Source: a virus. Taken from it: 30,959 nucleotides of DNA. The position numbers and the translations under genes are program-made. The stretch covers positions 1 to 30,959 of IMG/VR virus record IMGVR_UViG_3300025695_001202; one strand, given 5' to 3'. The first letter of the stretch is position 1; each line of letters opens with the position of its first letter. Under the pieces are notes generated by a model. That model was not told the origin of the DNA. It saw only the letters and a program-made list of their open reading frames with translations, and did no database searches. Of this stretch, positions 15,169 through 23,309 are shown one piece after another.

Positions 15169-16224
15169 TTAATTTGATAGTGGTGCTTTAATTGCTGGGT
15201 GTGATTTGTAATCCACTAATGATATATCTCCAACTGAATAATAAGGTAAACAATCACCTTCTACCCATGGTACTTCATCTTCTAATTTTAATAAAGACAA
15301 TTCAAAAGAATCTCTACCTATTTGTTCTTTTGCTTGTTCGATATGGTTTGAATATAAATGAACATCTCCTAAATTACCAATCAATTCATCAGGTACCATA
15401 TTTACTTCCTTTGCTATAATTTCTAATAGTAAACCATAAGATGCTATGTTGAATGGTAGACCGAGAAAGGTATCGACACTTCTCTGATTCCACATTAGTG
15501 AGATTGCTCTGGTTGGTGTATTATTTAAAACATGCTCAGATAATTTATGATGATTCATCGTTACTTTATTGTTTTTATTAAAGTACTCAAATCTTTCATC
15601 TAAACTTAACTCTCTCGTATATATCTGAAATCCGTAATGACATGGTGGTAAAGTCATTTCATGTAACTCACCCACATTCCAAGCATTAACCATCAATCTT
15701 CTACTATCTGGATTTGTTTTAAGGTTTCTTATAAGGTTTGCAATTTGGTCTACATTTGTACTTAACCAATCTTCTTGATACTCCCAATTCGTATCGATTG
15801 ATTTCCAACTTCTCCATTGCTTCCCATAGATAGGACCTAACTCACCCCACTCTTCTGCAAACTTATCATCTGTTTTTATTCTATCTATGAACTGAGCTTC
15901 GGTAGGTAAATCTTTTGCCTCTAAATAATGAACTTCTATATCAGATATGTATTTTTTATAAGCATCACCATTCCAAATGTTACATCCGTTGTCAACCAAA
16001 TACTTGATGTTGGTATCACCTTTTAAGAACCACAGTAACTCAGTTACCATAGTTTTGAATGCTAACTTTTTAGTGGTTAGAGCAGGAAATCCATCTGACA
16101 TATTATGTCTAATTTGTCTACTGAATACAGATAAAGTACCTGTTCCTGTTCTGTCTTGTTTTTCTACTCCATTCTCTAAAATATCTTGTAGAAGTGCTTG
16201 GTAGTCTTTATCTAGTTTATTCAT
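15169..16224 (-). CDS. thyA: Thymidylate synthase
   Basis: A 351-residue ThyA-type enzyme that methylates dUMP to dTMP with methylene-tetrahydrofolate. Conserved parts: DRTGTGT at 24-30 with the phosphate-binding Arg25, the folate region around LLWFLKGDTNIKYL, GPIYGKQWR at 130-138, SRR at 174-176, the active-site Cys195 in LPPCHYGFQIY, and QRSVDTFLGLPFNIASYGLL. Two insertions make it longer than the E. coli enzyme (264): one at about 94-128, as in Lactobacillus-type enzymes, and one of about 40 residues (205-244) between the active-site Cys and the QRSxD motif. Its first bases overlap the small gene at 16217. It supplies dTMP for phage DNA. Confidence 0.96.
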   Translation of the reverse strand: MNKLDKDYQALLQDILENGVEKQDRTGTGTLSVFSRQIRHNMSDGFPALTTKKLAFKTMVTELLWFLKGDTNIKYLVDNGCNIWNGDAYKKYISDIEVHYLEAKDLPTEAQFIDRIKTDDKFAEEWGELGPIYGKQWRSWKSIDTNWEYQEDWLSTNVDQIANLIRNLKTNPDSRRLMVNAWNVGELHEMTLPPCHYGFQIYTRELSLDERFEYFNKNNKVTMNHHKLSEHVLNNTPTRAISLMWNQRSVDTFLGLPFNIASYGLLLEIIAKEVNMVPDELIGNLGDVHLYSNHIEQAKEQIGRDSFELSLLKLEDEVPWVEGDCLPYYSVGDISLVDYKSHPAIKAPLSN

Positions 16225-16381
16225 CTTTATTTAATCTTCTATCGATTACTTCAAATAATTCCTTTTCTATTTCTTCTTCGGTTACATCATCTAAATTAAA
16301 GTACCAATCATCGAATCCTGAACGGTTACATAATTTATCTAATATTTCAGCAACCGTCTTTTTAATTTCTACTTTTTTCAT
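16217..16381 (-). CDS. 54-residue acidic protein coupled to thyA
   Basis: ATG at 16379-16381, TAA at 16217-16219. The protein is helical and acidic: MKKVEIKKTVAEILDKL, then CNRSGFDDWYFNLDDVTEEE, then a C-terminal helix ending RRLNKDE. The stop overlaps the thyA start by 8 bp (ATGAATAA), a firm sign of translational coupling and so of a real gene. Asp/Glu clusters around a WYF core resemble small acyl-carrier-like or ribosome-related helices, but no family can be named. Confidence 0.65.
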   Translation of the reverse strand: MKKVEIKKTVAEILDKLCNRSGFDDWYFNLDDVTEEEIEKELFEVIDRRLNKDE

Positions 16382-16401
16382 GTTTGTGTTTTCTTATTTT
16401 T

Positions 16402-16749
16402 TTATTTCCAAAGTATTTGAATTGATATTAATATAAGACACAATATTAAACTAACAACCGTCTTAGTGTTGATCCCCTCATTGAAATGATAACTAACCAT
16501 AATTGCATAGATCACCATACCGATACCGAAACCGACGAATCGTGCCGGCCACAGTAACCCATTAAAACCTAATACAGTATATTTTGTCCCCCACACATAA
16601 AAAAACGATAGTACCGCACCAAACGCCATGACGAAATATTCGTTCTTTTGAAACCATTTGTTTATAAACTGACCGTTTAGTTGGTAGAATGTAAGTAGGT
16701 GTGCCACAAAAAATAACCCTATCCCGACAAGAAGTTGGTTTATCTTCAT
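16402..16749 (-). CDS. Four-helix membrane protein, unknown
   Basis: A 115-residue hydrophobic protein with four probable spans at about 5-23, 39-55, 68-86 and 98-114, and short loops. The second loop (NKWFQKNEY) is the most charged, which would favour loops alternating across the inner membrane. There is no catalytic signature. It has its own host-type promoter (16772-16803), which would allow transcription soon after infection. It could alter the host membrane or help exclude other phages; both are guesses. Confidence 0.6.
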   Translation of the reverse strand: MKINQLLVGIGLFFVAHLLTFYQLNGQFINKWFQKNEYFVMAFGAVLSFFYVWGTKYTVLGFNGLLWPARFVGFGIGMVIYAIMVSYHFNEGINTKTVVSLILCLILISIQILWK

Positions 16750-16771
16750 AATTGTTTTTTTAAATTTTGTG

Positions 16772-16803
16772 TAAAGATATAACGTTTATTTTAATTAACC
16801 AAA
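16772..16803 (-). promoter_or_regulatory. Bacteroidota-type promoter for the four-helix protein
   Basis: On the minus strand, TTTG (16800-16803), 20 bp, then TATCTTTA (16772-16779), a 7/8 match when the fixed positions of TAnnTTTG are counted with the final G to A change. The -7 box ends 22 bp before the ATG at 16749. It faces away from the DUF192 gene across a short divergent gap. Confidence 0.5.
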
Positions 16804-16814
16804 TAATTATTAAT

Positions 16815-17174
16815 ATGAACGTAAAAATAAATGATCAAACATTTAATGCCGAATATTTGAGTACTCCTGAGGATCTACAAAAAGGCATGATGGGGAGAAC
16901 CGAACTCAATGGTTGTATGGTCTTTAAAATGGGTAAAGGTCACCACCGTTTTTGGATGGAGGGATGTCTTATACCATTAGATATTGTTTTTATCAATAAA
17001 AACCGTATTAGTAGAATCCACCACAATTGTCAACCGTGTAAAGATGACTGTACCGAAAGATTTACAGGGATAGGGGACCACGTTGTGGAATTCCCTGCGG
17101 GTACGTGTGATGGATTTCGTATTGGTGATAAGGTTAATCTATACTTGGGTTCTCCGGAAAATCCTACTCATTAA
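16815..17174 (+). CDS. DUF192 family protein with an added Cys cluster
   Basis: A 119-residue DUF192 protein of the compact beta-barrel type. Conserved parts are LQKGMMGRTEL (near 20-30), HHRFWMEGCLIPLDIVFINK (52-71) and VVEFPAGTCDGFRIGD (93-108). The domain has no proven activity. Unlike the usual exported bacterial proteins, there is no signal peptide, and an extra group of cysteines, NCQPCKDDC (81-89), looks like a metal site. The start is ATG at 16815; an upstream TTG frame has no support. It converges with the methyltransferase at 17164 and overlaps it by 11 bp. Confidence 0.8.
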   Translation: MNVKINDQTFNAEYLSTPEDLQKGMMGRTELNGCMVFKMGKGHHRFWMEGCLIPLDIVFINKNRISRIHHNCQPCKDDCTERFTGIGDHVVEFPAGTCDGFRIGDKVNLYLGSPENPTH

Positions 17175-17844
17175 AACTATAAGGTACTCTCGGTTTTCTT
17201 TTCTCAAATACCCAAAAATAAGAATGGTATTTTCTTGCATGGTGTTGTTTCTTCCACTTAGTCCCATTAAACGCATTTACCCTAACATTAGAGGTTAATA
17301 CAAACATGTCTCTTGGGTAGAAACCTAATGACTGTGCCATATTCATTACCATAACGTGAGTGAAATGGTTTTTACCACCTGAAACCGTATCCTGACATTT
17401 CATTACAACAAAACCCCCTTCAACACAAAGTCTATATAATTCCTTTAATGTGTTATAATAATTGGTAGTTAAATCACCATAATTACTATAACCTTCAAAC
17501 CTCTTAGCGATAATAGAACTACCAGACTTATTAGTTTTATATTTGTTACCCGGACCAACAATAACGAATGGTGGGTCGTACATTATATTTCTCATAGAGT
17601 TGTCCTCAAATGGTAGGTCTTCAGAGTTGGCTTCGATCACATAATCAAAGTGTGGTAATAAATCTGTCTTATGTGTTGGTTGAGGTAAGTCCTTCCAAAA
17701 ACTACCCTTGGAATAGGTGCAATCTAAATCGAACCTTTCTATACCATATAGTGACATTATATTTGTTATGGTTTCATAGTTTGAACCATAAACACTTTTC
17801 ACCATTTTAAACTCTTTTTCTTCCGTGTTTGTTTTACTTTCCAT
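17164..17844 (-). CDS. DNA methyltransferase-like protein (DPPF motif)
   Basis: A 226-residue SAM-dependent methyltransferase-like protein. Residues 38-45, FDLDCTYS, occupy the usual place of the donor-sugar motif in phage adenine methyltransferases, and DPPF at 90-93 is the catalytic motif IV (N/DPPY/F). GGFVVMKCQDT (about 142-152) supplies the following strand. A stretch rich in His and Lys near the end (KKQHHARKYHSYF) may contact DNA. It probably modifies adenine N6 or cytosine N4 in phage DNA, protecting it from host restriction. No restriction enzyme is next to it. The classical FxGxG SAM loop is not clear, so a diverged or permuted type is likely. Confidence 0.75.
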   Translation of the reverse strand: MESKTNTEEKEFKMVKSVYGSNYETITNIMSLYGIERFDLDCTYSKGSFWKDLPQPTHKTDLLPHFDYVIEANSEDLPFEDNSMRNIMYDPPFVIVGPGNKYKTNKSGSSIIAKRFEGYSNYGDLTTNYYNTLKELYRLCVEGGFVVMKCQDTVSGGKNHFTHVMVMNMAQSLGFYPRDMFVLTSNVRVNAFNGTKWKKQHHARKYHSYFWVFEKRKPRVPYSFNE

Positions 17845-18022
17845 TATATTGTTTTTATCTCTTATGTTAGAATATACAAAAATTATTTTACATAAACAAC
17901 CCCCGACTAAATAAAGTTTTTTTTTGGTTTAAGTCTTGATATTTCAAATTTATTTACATATTATTAAGTTACCAATCAGATATTTTCAGAATATCAAATA
18001 ATTATAATAAAACAACAATATT
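17845..18022. other. Divergent intergenic region, no gene seen
   Basis: An AT-rich gap of 178 bp between the leftward methyltransferase and the rightward Cys-rich miniprotein. It must hold promoters for both directions, but I see no full TTTG/TAnnTTTG pair and no exact TATTTATA. A run of T residues occurs at 17919-17927. Confidence 0.4.
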
Positions 18023-18154
18023 ATGGGATGTGGATGTAAAAAGAAAAGTCAGACAGTAAAAACAGAAACCAATACTAACCAACAAATTTCAACAGTGAAG
18101 AACGAATCTACTGAGTTGGTAGTTAAGGTGTCCGAAATGAAATCTGATAAGTAA
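18023..18154 (+). CDS. 43-residue MGCGCKKK protein
   Basis: A small rightward ORF starting MGCGCKKKSQTVKTETNTNQ and ending VVKVSEMKSDK. The CGC pair followed by three lysines is at the extreme N-terminus and could bind metal or sit on membrane or nucleic acid; the rest is a soluble Thr/Glu/Lys-rich tail. A strong terminator 30 bp after the stop and the empty gap before it support a separate transcript with this gene alone. I remember short phage ORFs with similar MxCGCK starts but no function. Confidence 0.6.
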   Translation: MGCGCKKKSQTVKTETNTNQQISTVKNESTELVVKVSEMKSDK

Positions 18155-18183
18155 ACCCCTAAAAGGGACCAAAAAGTAATTAG

Positions 18184-18213
18184 GGTCATTAAAAATTTTT
18201 AATGACCTTTTTT
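18184..18213 (+). terminator. Rho-independent terminator
   Basis: A perfect 12-bp inverted repeat, GGTCATTAAAAA / TTTTTAATGACC (18184-18207), followed by T6 (18208-18213) in the rightward direction. It ends the transcript of the MGCGC gene and lies 35 bp before the next gene, so the glycosyltransferase operon needs its own start in the region 18214-18248 (TATATATATAAAAATATATAC). Confidence 0.85.
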
Positions 18214-18248
18214 ATATTTAAACTATATATATAAAAATATATACTAAT

Positions 18249-18452
18249 ATGGCAAAGGCAAAAACAAAACTCACAACAGTAAACGTTATTGAGGATACGT
18301 ACAAAAAATTTAGAATTAATTCAATCGAAGATGACGGAGTTAATTTTCAAAAATTGGTTAATAGGACATTAGATCTTTATACTACCAATACAGATTTCAA
18401 AACTTTGATTGATAACCACGATGTACTCGCAGTAAGTGGGTCAAGATTTTAA
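18249..18452 (+). CDS. Small protein at the head of a glycosyltransferase operon
   Basis: A 67-residue protein: MAKAKTKLTTVNVIEDTYKK at the start, then FRINSIEDDGVNFQKLVNRT, then LDLYTTNTDFKTLIDNHDVL. A strand (TTVNVIE) followed by two helices would suit a ribbon-helix-helix DNA-binding fold, which would make it an operon regulator or phage transcription factor; the match is only by pattern. It is separated by 3 bp from the first glycosyltransferase and so is co-expressed. Confidence 0.6.
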   Translation: MAKAKTKLTTVNVIEDTYKKFRINSIEDDGVNFQKLVNRTLDLYTTNTDFKTLIDNHDVLAVSGSRF

Positions 18453-18455
18453 TCT

Positions 18456-19832
18456 ATGAAAAAGAAGATATTATTACTTTCTGATGATATGAGAATGACA
18501 TCTGGTGTCGCCACAATGTCTAAAGAAATTGTTTTAGGGACTGTAGATAAGTTCGATTGGGTTCAATTATCGGCATCGGTTAAACACCCCGAACAAGGTA
18601 AAATAATCGATTTAAATGATGACGTTAGGAAAAGGACAGGAGTAGAAGATGCAAGTGTTTTACTATACCCAACTAATGGGTATGGAGATATACATAAACT
18701 CCGAGAAATAATTAGGGATGAAAAACCCGATGCAATCCTACATTTCACTGACCCACATTATTGGCAGTGGTTGTACGATAACGAACATGAAATAAGAAAA
18801 CAAATACCAATATTTTATTATCACATATGGGATAACTTACCTGACCCACATTATAATAGGGATTACTATGAAAGTTGTGATTGGTTGGGTTGTATTTCAA
18901 AACAAACTTACGGTATAGTTCATAGAGTCGGGAAAACAAAAAGAGAGTCCACACATAAACCATTAGAGGATTGGCAGATTTCTTACGTCCCTCACGGTAT
19001 AAATACTGAAGTATATCACCCTATAGAGAATGTGGATGATGAGATGACTAAGTTTGTACATGGTGATAAGAATTACGATTTTATTCTTTTCTATAACAAT
19101 AGAAACATTAGAAGGAAACAACCTTCAGATGTGATTTATAGTTATAAATTATTTTGTGACACATTACCAAAAGAGAAATCAGACAAATGTTTATTGTTAA
19201 TGCACACATCTTCGGTAGATAAGAATGGGACGGATTTAGTATCCGTTGTTAATGAACTATGTCCGGATTATGATGTTAAATTTACTAAGGACAAATTTTC
19301 ACAAGATAAATTAAATAGAATTTATAACGTAGTGGATTGTACCATCAACATCGCAAATAACGAAGGGTTTGGTTTGACAACAGCCGAGTCATTAATGTCG
19401 GGTACACCGATCATAGTTAATGTAACGGGAGGTTTACAAGATCAATGTGGTTTTAAGATAAAGAACAAACCTTTAACTGAAAAAGATTATATTAAGATAG
19501 GATCTTTACACGACACAACTAAGAAACCTAAAGAACTTAAGTGGGGTGAATGGGTTGAACCTGTGTGGTCCACATCATTGACTTTAAATGGGTCCCCGAG
19601 TACTCCGTACATCTTTGATGATCGAGTTAACCACAATGACGTTGTCAATTCCATAGAAAAGATGTATAAATTGGGTAAAGACGGACGTAAAAGAGTCGGT
19701 CTATTAGGTCGAGAATATGTAGTTAAGAATTTCTCACAAAAAGTAATGTGTGATTCTTTAGTGAAGGGAATAAATAAGGCATTTAAGTCTTATAAACAAA
19801 AGAAACCATTTGAATTATATAAAATATCATGA
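18456..19832 (+). CDS. Glycosyltransferase family 4 (GT-B)
   Basis: A 458-residue GT-B enzyme. The N-terminal domain starts KKKILLLSDDMRMTSGVATM, where the SGVA loop is the usual GT4 acceptor loop. VPHGIN (178-183) marks the link to the C-terminal domain, and NNEGFGLTTAESLMSGTPII (297-316) is the donor-binding ExxxxxxxE motif, with GGLQDQCGF after it. Donor sugar is unknown. It overlaps the next glycosyltransferase by 4 bp. The run of two GT4 and two GT2 enzymes without polymerase or flippase genes points to glycosylation of a phage or host component in the cytoplasm rather than a full capsule pathway. Confidence 0.88.
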   Translation: MKKKILLLSDDMRMTSGVATMSKEIVLGTVDKFDWVQLSASVKHPEQGKIIDLNDDVRKRTGVEDASVLLYPTNGYGDIHKLREIIRDEKPDAILHFTDPHYWQWLYDNEHEIRKQIPIFYYHIWDNLPDPHYNRDYYESCDWLGCISKQTYGIVHRVGKTKRESTHKPLEDWQISYVPHGINTEVYHPIENVDDEMTKFVHGDKNYDFILFYNNRNIRRKQPSDVIYSYKLFCDTLPKEKSDKCLLLMHTSSVDKNGTDLVSVVNELCPDYDVKFTKDKFSQDKLNRIYNVVDCTINIANNEGFGLTTAESLMSGTPIIVNVTGGLQDQCGFKIKNKPLTEKDYIKIGSLHDTTKKPKELKWGEWVEPVWSTSLTLNGSPSTPYIFDDRVNHNDVVNSIEKMYKLGKDGRKRVGLLGREYVVKNFSQKVMCDSLVKGINKAFKSYKQKKPFELYKIS

Positions 19833-21088
19833 GTAAACAAGTACTATTATTTAGAGGACCGGTAAAAACCTTAAGTGGTTACGGTGCACACTCAAGAGAC
19901 ATCTTAAAATCATTATTTGATTTAGATATTTATGACGTAAAAATAGATAGTTGTGGTTGGGGTAACACACCAATGACAGCATTAGAACCATCTAACCTAT
20001 TCCACCAATGGATTGAGTCCTGCGTGGTCACATCATTCGATGGTGTACCTGACATATATGTTCAGGTTACCGTACCTAATGAATTCCAAAAAAGAGGAAA
20101 GTATAATATTGGGGTAACTGCGGGGATAGAAACAACTGTCGCACCTAAAAATTGGATTGACGGGATTAATAGAATGGATAAGGTTATTGTATCATCGACC
20201 TTTTCTAGAGATGTTTTACTTCAAACTGTTTATAATGAAAATGATAAGGTAACAGGTAAGTTAGTAAATCAACATAAGGTTACAACACCTATAGAAGTCC
20301 TTCATGAAGGGGTGGATTTATCGATCTACAATAATGAGGAGTCGGATATGTCTTTAGACTTAAAAGAGGATTTTAATTTTCTTTTTGTTGGTCATTGGTT
20401 GTCAGGTAAGTTAGGTCAAGATCGTAAGGATGTTGGAATGTTAATCAAATGTTTTTGTGAGTCTTTTAAGGATTCAGAAAATAAACCGGGTTTAGTATTA
20501 AAGACGTCTAGTACCACCTTCTCAATAAAACAGAGGGAACACATAAGAAAGAAAATACAAACCATTACGAGTGACTACGACAACCCTCCACCAATTTACC
20601 TACTGTTCGGACAATTAACCGATATGGAGATGAACAACCTTTATAACCACCCAAAGATTAAATCGATGGTGACTTTAACTAAGGGTGAAGGTTTCGGTAG
20701 ACCATTATTAGAGTTTTCTATGACAGGTAAACCAATCATATCATCTAATTGGTCTGGACAAAAAGACTTTTTACCTGCCGATAAAGCAATAATGATTGGT
20801 GGTAAACTTACTACAGTGGATGAAACGGCGGTGAATGAGTTTATTCTAAAAGACTCAAAGTGGTTTACCGCTAACTATAACGAGTTCATACACGTACTTA
20901 AAATAGTTAATGAACAATATGATACATTTTTAGATAGGTCAGAGAGTTTAAGGTTAGATAATATGAAAAATTTCTCAATAGAGAAAATTACCGAAGACTT
21001 AAAATTATTATTAAGTAAGGTTGTGGTTCAAAATACACCAACCAAAACAAAATTAGTTTTACCTGAATTAACGAAAGTAAAAAAATAA
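19829..21088 (+). CDS. Glycosyltransferase family 4 (GT-B), second copy
   Basis: A 419-residue GT-B enzyme. Residues 8-21 (FRGPVKTLSGYGAH) carry the Gly-rich acceptor loop, VLHEGVDLSIYN is the interdomain segment (about 152-163), and KGEGFGRPLLEFSMTGKPII (287-306) is the donor-binding motif with both Glu residues, followed by SSNWSGQKDFL. It differs enough from the gene before it that it is not a recent duplicate. The gene begins inside the stop of that gene (ATGA-type overlap) and ends at the ATG of the next one. Confidence 0.86.
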   Translation: MSKQVLLFRGPVKTLSGYGAHSRDILKSLFDLDIYDVKIDSCGWGNTPMTALEPSNLFHQWIESCVVTSFDGVPDIYVQVTVPNEFQKRGKYNIGVTAGIETTVAPKNWIDGINRMDKVIVSSTFSRDVLLQTVYNENDKVTGKLVNQHKVTTPIEVLHEGVDLSIYNNEESDMSLDLKEDFNFLFVGHWLSGKLGQDRKDVGMLIKCFCESFKDSENKPGLVLKTSSTTFSIKQREHIRKKIQTITSDYDNPPPIYLLFGQLTDMEMNNLYNHPKIKSMVTLTKGEGFGRPLLEFSMTGKPIISSNWSGQKDFLPADKAIMIGGKLTTVDETAVNEFILKDSKWFTANYNEFIHVLKIVNEQYDTFLDRSESLRLDNMKNFSIEKITEDLKLLLSKVVVQNTPTKTKLVLPELTKVKK

Positions 21089-21715
21089 ATGAAAATTAGT
21101 TACGGAATTACAGTTTGTAATGAACTTAAAGAAATACAAATTCTATTTAACTTTCTTTTAGAGAATAAGAGAAAGGAAGATGAAATTGTAATATTATTTG
21201 ATAAAAAGAACGGAACCAATGAAGTGTGGTCTTATCTAAAACTTATTAGTGGGAAGGATTGTTCTGTACATTCAGAAGAATTTGATAATGACTTTTCAAA
21301 TTGGAAAAACATATTAAGTGATTTTTGTAATGGTGATTATATATTTCAAATAGATGCCGATGAGGTTCCCCACAAATATCTTATATTGAATCTCCCTTTA
21401 ATTATTGAAAGTAACCCTAATAATGACCTATTTTTGGTACCTAGGATCAACACAGTTGAAGGTTTAACTAAAGAACATGTAAGTAGATGGAATTGGTCGG
21501 TTAATTCGTTAGGATGGGTTAATTACCCCGATTACCAAACACGAATATGGAAAAAGATTGATTCAATTGGTTGGGTTGGCCAAGTTCACGAACGTTTAAG
21601 GGGTTATAACAATTATTCTGCACTACCAGATGTAGAAGAGTATTCTCTATATCACCCTAAAGATATTGAAAGACAGGAAAAACAAAATAATTTTTATAGT
21701 AATTTAATAAGATAA
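21089..21715 (+). CDS. Glycosyltransferase family 2 (GT-A)
   Basis: A 208-residue GT-A enzyme. MKISYGITVCNELKEIQILF is the first strand with the nucleotide loop (TVCNE), DYIFQIDADEVPHKYL (89-104) holds the DADE metal motif, and WVGQVHERLRGY (about 168-179) is the VHExL block of lipid-A or core-type GT2 enzymes such as WaaE-like transferases. That block suggests transfer to a lipopolysaccharide core or similar acceptor, though the family is broad. It overlaps the next gene by one base (TAATG). Confidence 0.85.
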   Translation: MKISYGITVCNELKEIQILFNFLLENKRKEDEIVILFDKKNGTNEVWSYLKLISGKDCSVHSEEFDNDFSNWKNILSDFCNGDYIFQIDADEVPHKYLILNLPLIIESNPNNDLFLVPRINTVEGLTKEHVSRWNWSVNSLGWVNYPDYQTRIWKKIDSIGWVGQVHERLRGYNNYSALPDVEEYSLYHPKDIERQEKQNNFYSNLIR

Positions 21716-22812
21716 TGGACATATCCTTAGTTCTCGCAGTTTTTAATAATTTAGATTACACTAAAGATTGTTATAATCGTATTAGATATATATACCCTGA
21801 AGCCCCACTAGTAATTAGTAGTGGTGGTTCTACAGACGGTACTTTAGAATGGTTACAATCTTTAAATGATGATTACCTATCATACATACATGACGACGAT
21901 AAGTTGTCTTTCTCAGACAATTATAACTCTGCAATTAAATTGGTTGACACCGATAAATTAGTATTGATTCATAATGATATGATTATAGGTGAACATTTTT
22001 TGGAAAACCTATCTAGACTTTCGGATAAGGACACAATACTGACCTACACAGTAGTGGAACCACCAATATTTAAGGACCACAGTAAACCAGGTAAAGTAAT
22101 CATGGAAATGGGTAGAGGATTTAGTGATTTTAACTATGATCTCTTTAACCAATATGTGGAACGAAATAAAAATAATGAAACCATAATAAATGGTGCGACG
22201 TTTTTTATGTCGGGTTATAAAGAATCATTTATGGATATTGGATTATTCGACGGATTTTCATTTAACCCTTTCTTTTGTGAAGACGATGATTTCCTTATAA
22301 GGGCAAAACTAAAAGGTTATAAGTTAAAAACAACATCATGTGCAATAACCTACCACTTTGTTTCAAAAACAAGTAGAGTACTTAGATCTGATGAGGCAAT
22401 ATTAAGTGAACATAAGAACATTAGAAACTTTGTACGTAAGTGGGGAATAACAATACCCGTATTTAATGAACTTTATTATTGGGAGGACGATGTATTCGAA
22501 TTTAAGACCTTTACAATGGGTCTAACCACTAAAAATGAAAGTCGTTTGTTTAATGTTGAACCTTTTTTTGATAAGATTAATTTAGGTAGGATACCCTCAG
22601 AATATATTAATAATGAACAACCAAACACAAATTACGATATTAGGTCTAAATTCTTACTTACCGATGTTGTAGATGTAATGATATACGAAACTTCTCCAAT
22701 GACTGAAGAAGACATATATGTTATAAATAAAATCCGATTATCAATTCCTCACTATGAAGTTGGGGAATATCAAATCGGAAATTTACTTATCGATATTAAA
22801 AATAAGGTTTAG
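21715..22812 (+). CDS. Glycosyltransferase family 2 (GT-A) with C-terminal extension
   Basis: A 365-residue protein. The GT2 domain covers about 1-240: DISLVLAVFNNLDYTKDCYN with the FNN loop, ISSGGSTDGT at 34-43, HDDDKLSFSDNYNSAI, LVLIHNDMIIGEHFL with HND as the metal motif, and FFCEDDDFLIRAKLKGYKLK with the catalytic ED region. The remaining 125 residues are extra and carry no motif I know. It is the last gene of the rightward operon and ends 4 bp inside the convergent gene at 22809; no terminator is seen between them. Confidence 0.86.
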   Translation: MDISLVLAVFNNLDYTKDCYNRIRYIYPEAPLVISSGGSTDGTLEWLQSLNDDYLSYIHDDDKLSFSDNYNSAIKLVDTDKLVLIHNDMIIGEHFLENLSRLSDKDTILTYTVVEPPIFKDHSKPGKVIMEMGRGFSDFNYDLFNQYVERNKNNETIINGATFFMSGYKESFMDIGLFDGFSFNPFFCEDDDFLIRAKLKGYKLKTTSCAITYHFVSKTSRVLRSDEAILSEHKNIRNFVRKWGITIPVFNELYYWEDDVFEFKTFTMGLTTKNESRLFNVEPFFDKINLGRIPSEYINNEQPNTNYDIRSKFLLTDVVDVMIYETSPMTEEDIYVINKIRLSIPHYEVGEYQIGNLLIDIKNKV

Positions 22813-23258
22813 TCTTTTTTAACCAATTTAAAAAGTACAACGTACTGATCTTTACTCTTACCAGCATCTTTTAGATCCTCTTTAGTAATTTCAGGGTGAT
22901 CTAATTCGATTTCCTTATTAAGTAACTTTTGATATTCCTCAATAAACTCAACGTATTTAGGGTTCTTTACGGTTGTTACCTTTTTACCGTTCTTTTCTTC
23001 AAGTGTAGGAGTTATTTGTACTCCACCTTCTTCGGTTTTCTCACCGTACTCTTCAATTAAACTGTTCCTTAGGTTATCAACTTTTTCTCTCTCTTCTCTA
23101 AGTTTATTGGTTAACTCAACCAACTCATATTTTAATAAGATTGATAAGGGTTGTTTTGAAAACCCTTCATATACCACCTCACCTGTTTGTTGGTTTGTGA
23201 ATCCGTTAATTTCTGCATCCAATTGTAATATTTGGTCTATTGTCAATTTTGTTGTCAT
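22809..23258 (-). CDS. Unknown helical protein
   Basis: A 149-residue, Glu/Lys-rich protein. Starts with MTTKLTIDQILQLDAEINGF, followed by a long helix or coiled coil (LLKYELVELTNKLREEREKV, then DNLRNSLIEEYG) and a charged C-terminus (KSKDQYVVLFKLVKKD). It could be a small chaperone or adaptor, but this is not supported. It overlaps the convergent glycosyltransferase by 4 bp and has 51 bp of AT-rich DNA to the methyltransferase after it. Confidence 0.6.
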   Translation of the reverse strand: MTTKLTIDQILQLDAEINGFTNQQTGEVVYEGFSKQPLSILLKYELVELTNKLREEREKVDNLRNSLIEEYGEKTEEGGVQITPTLEEKNGKKVTTVKNPKYVEFIEEYQKLLNKEIELDHPEITKEDLKDAGKSKDQYVVLFKLVKKD

Positions 23259-23309
23259 AATGTTTTAAATTTACTATAATATATATTTATTTTTTTAAAA
23301 AGTCAACTC

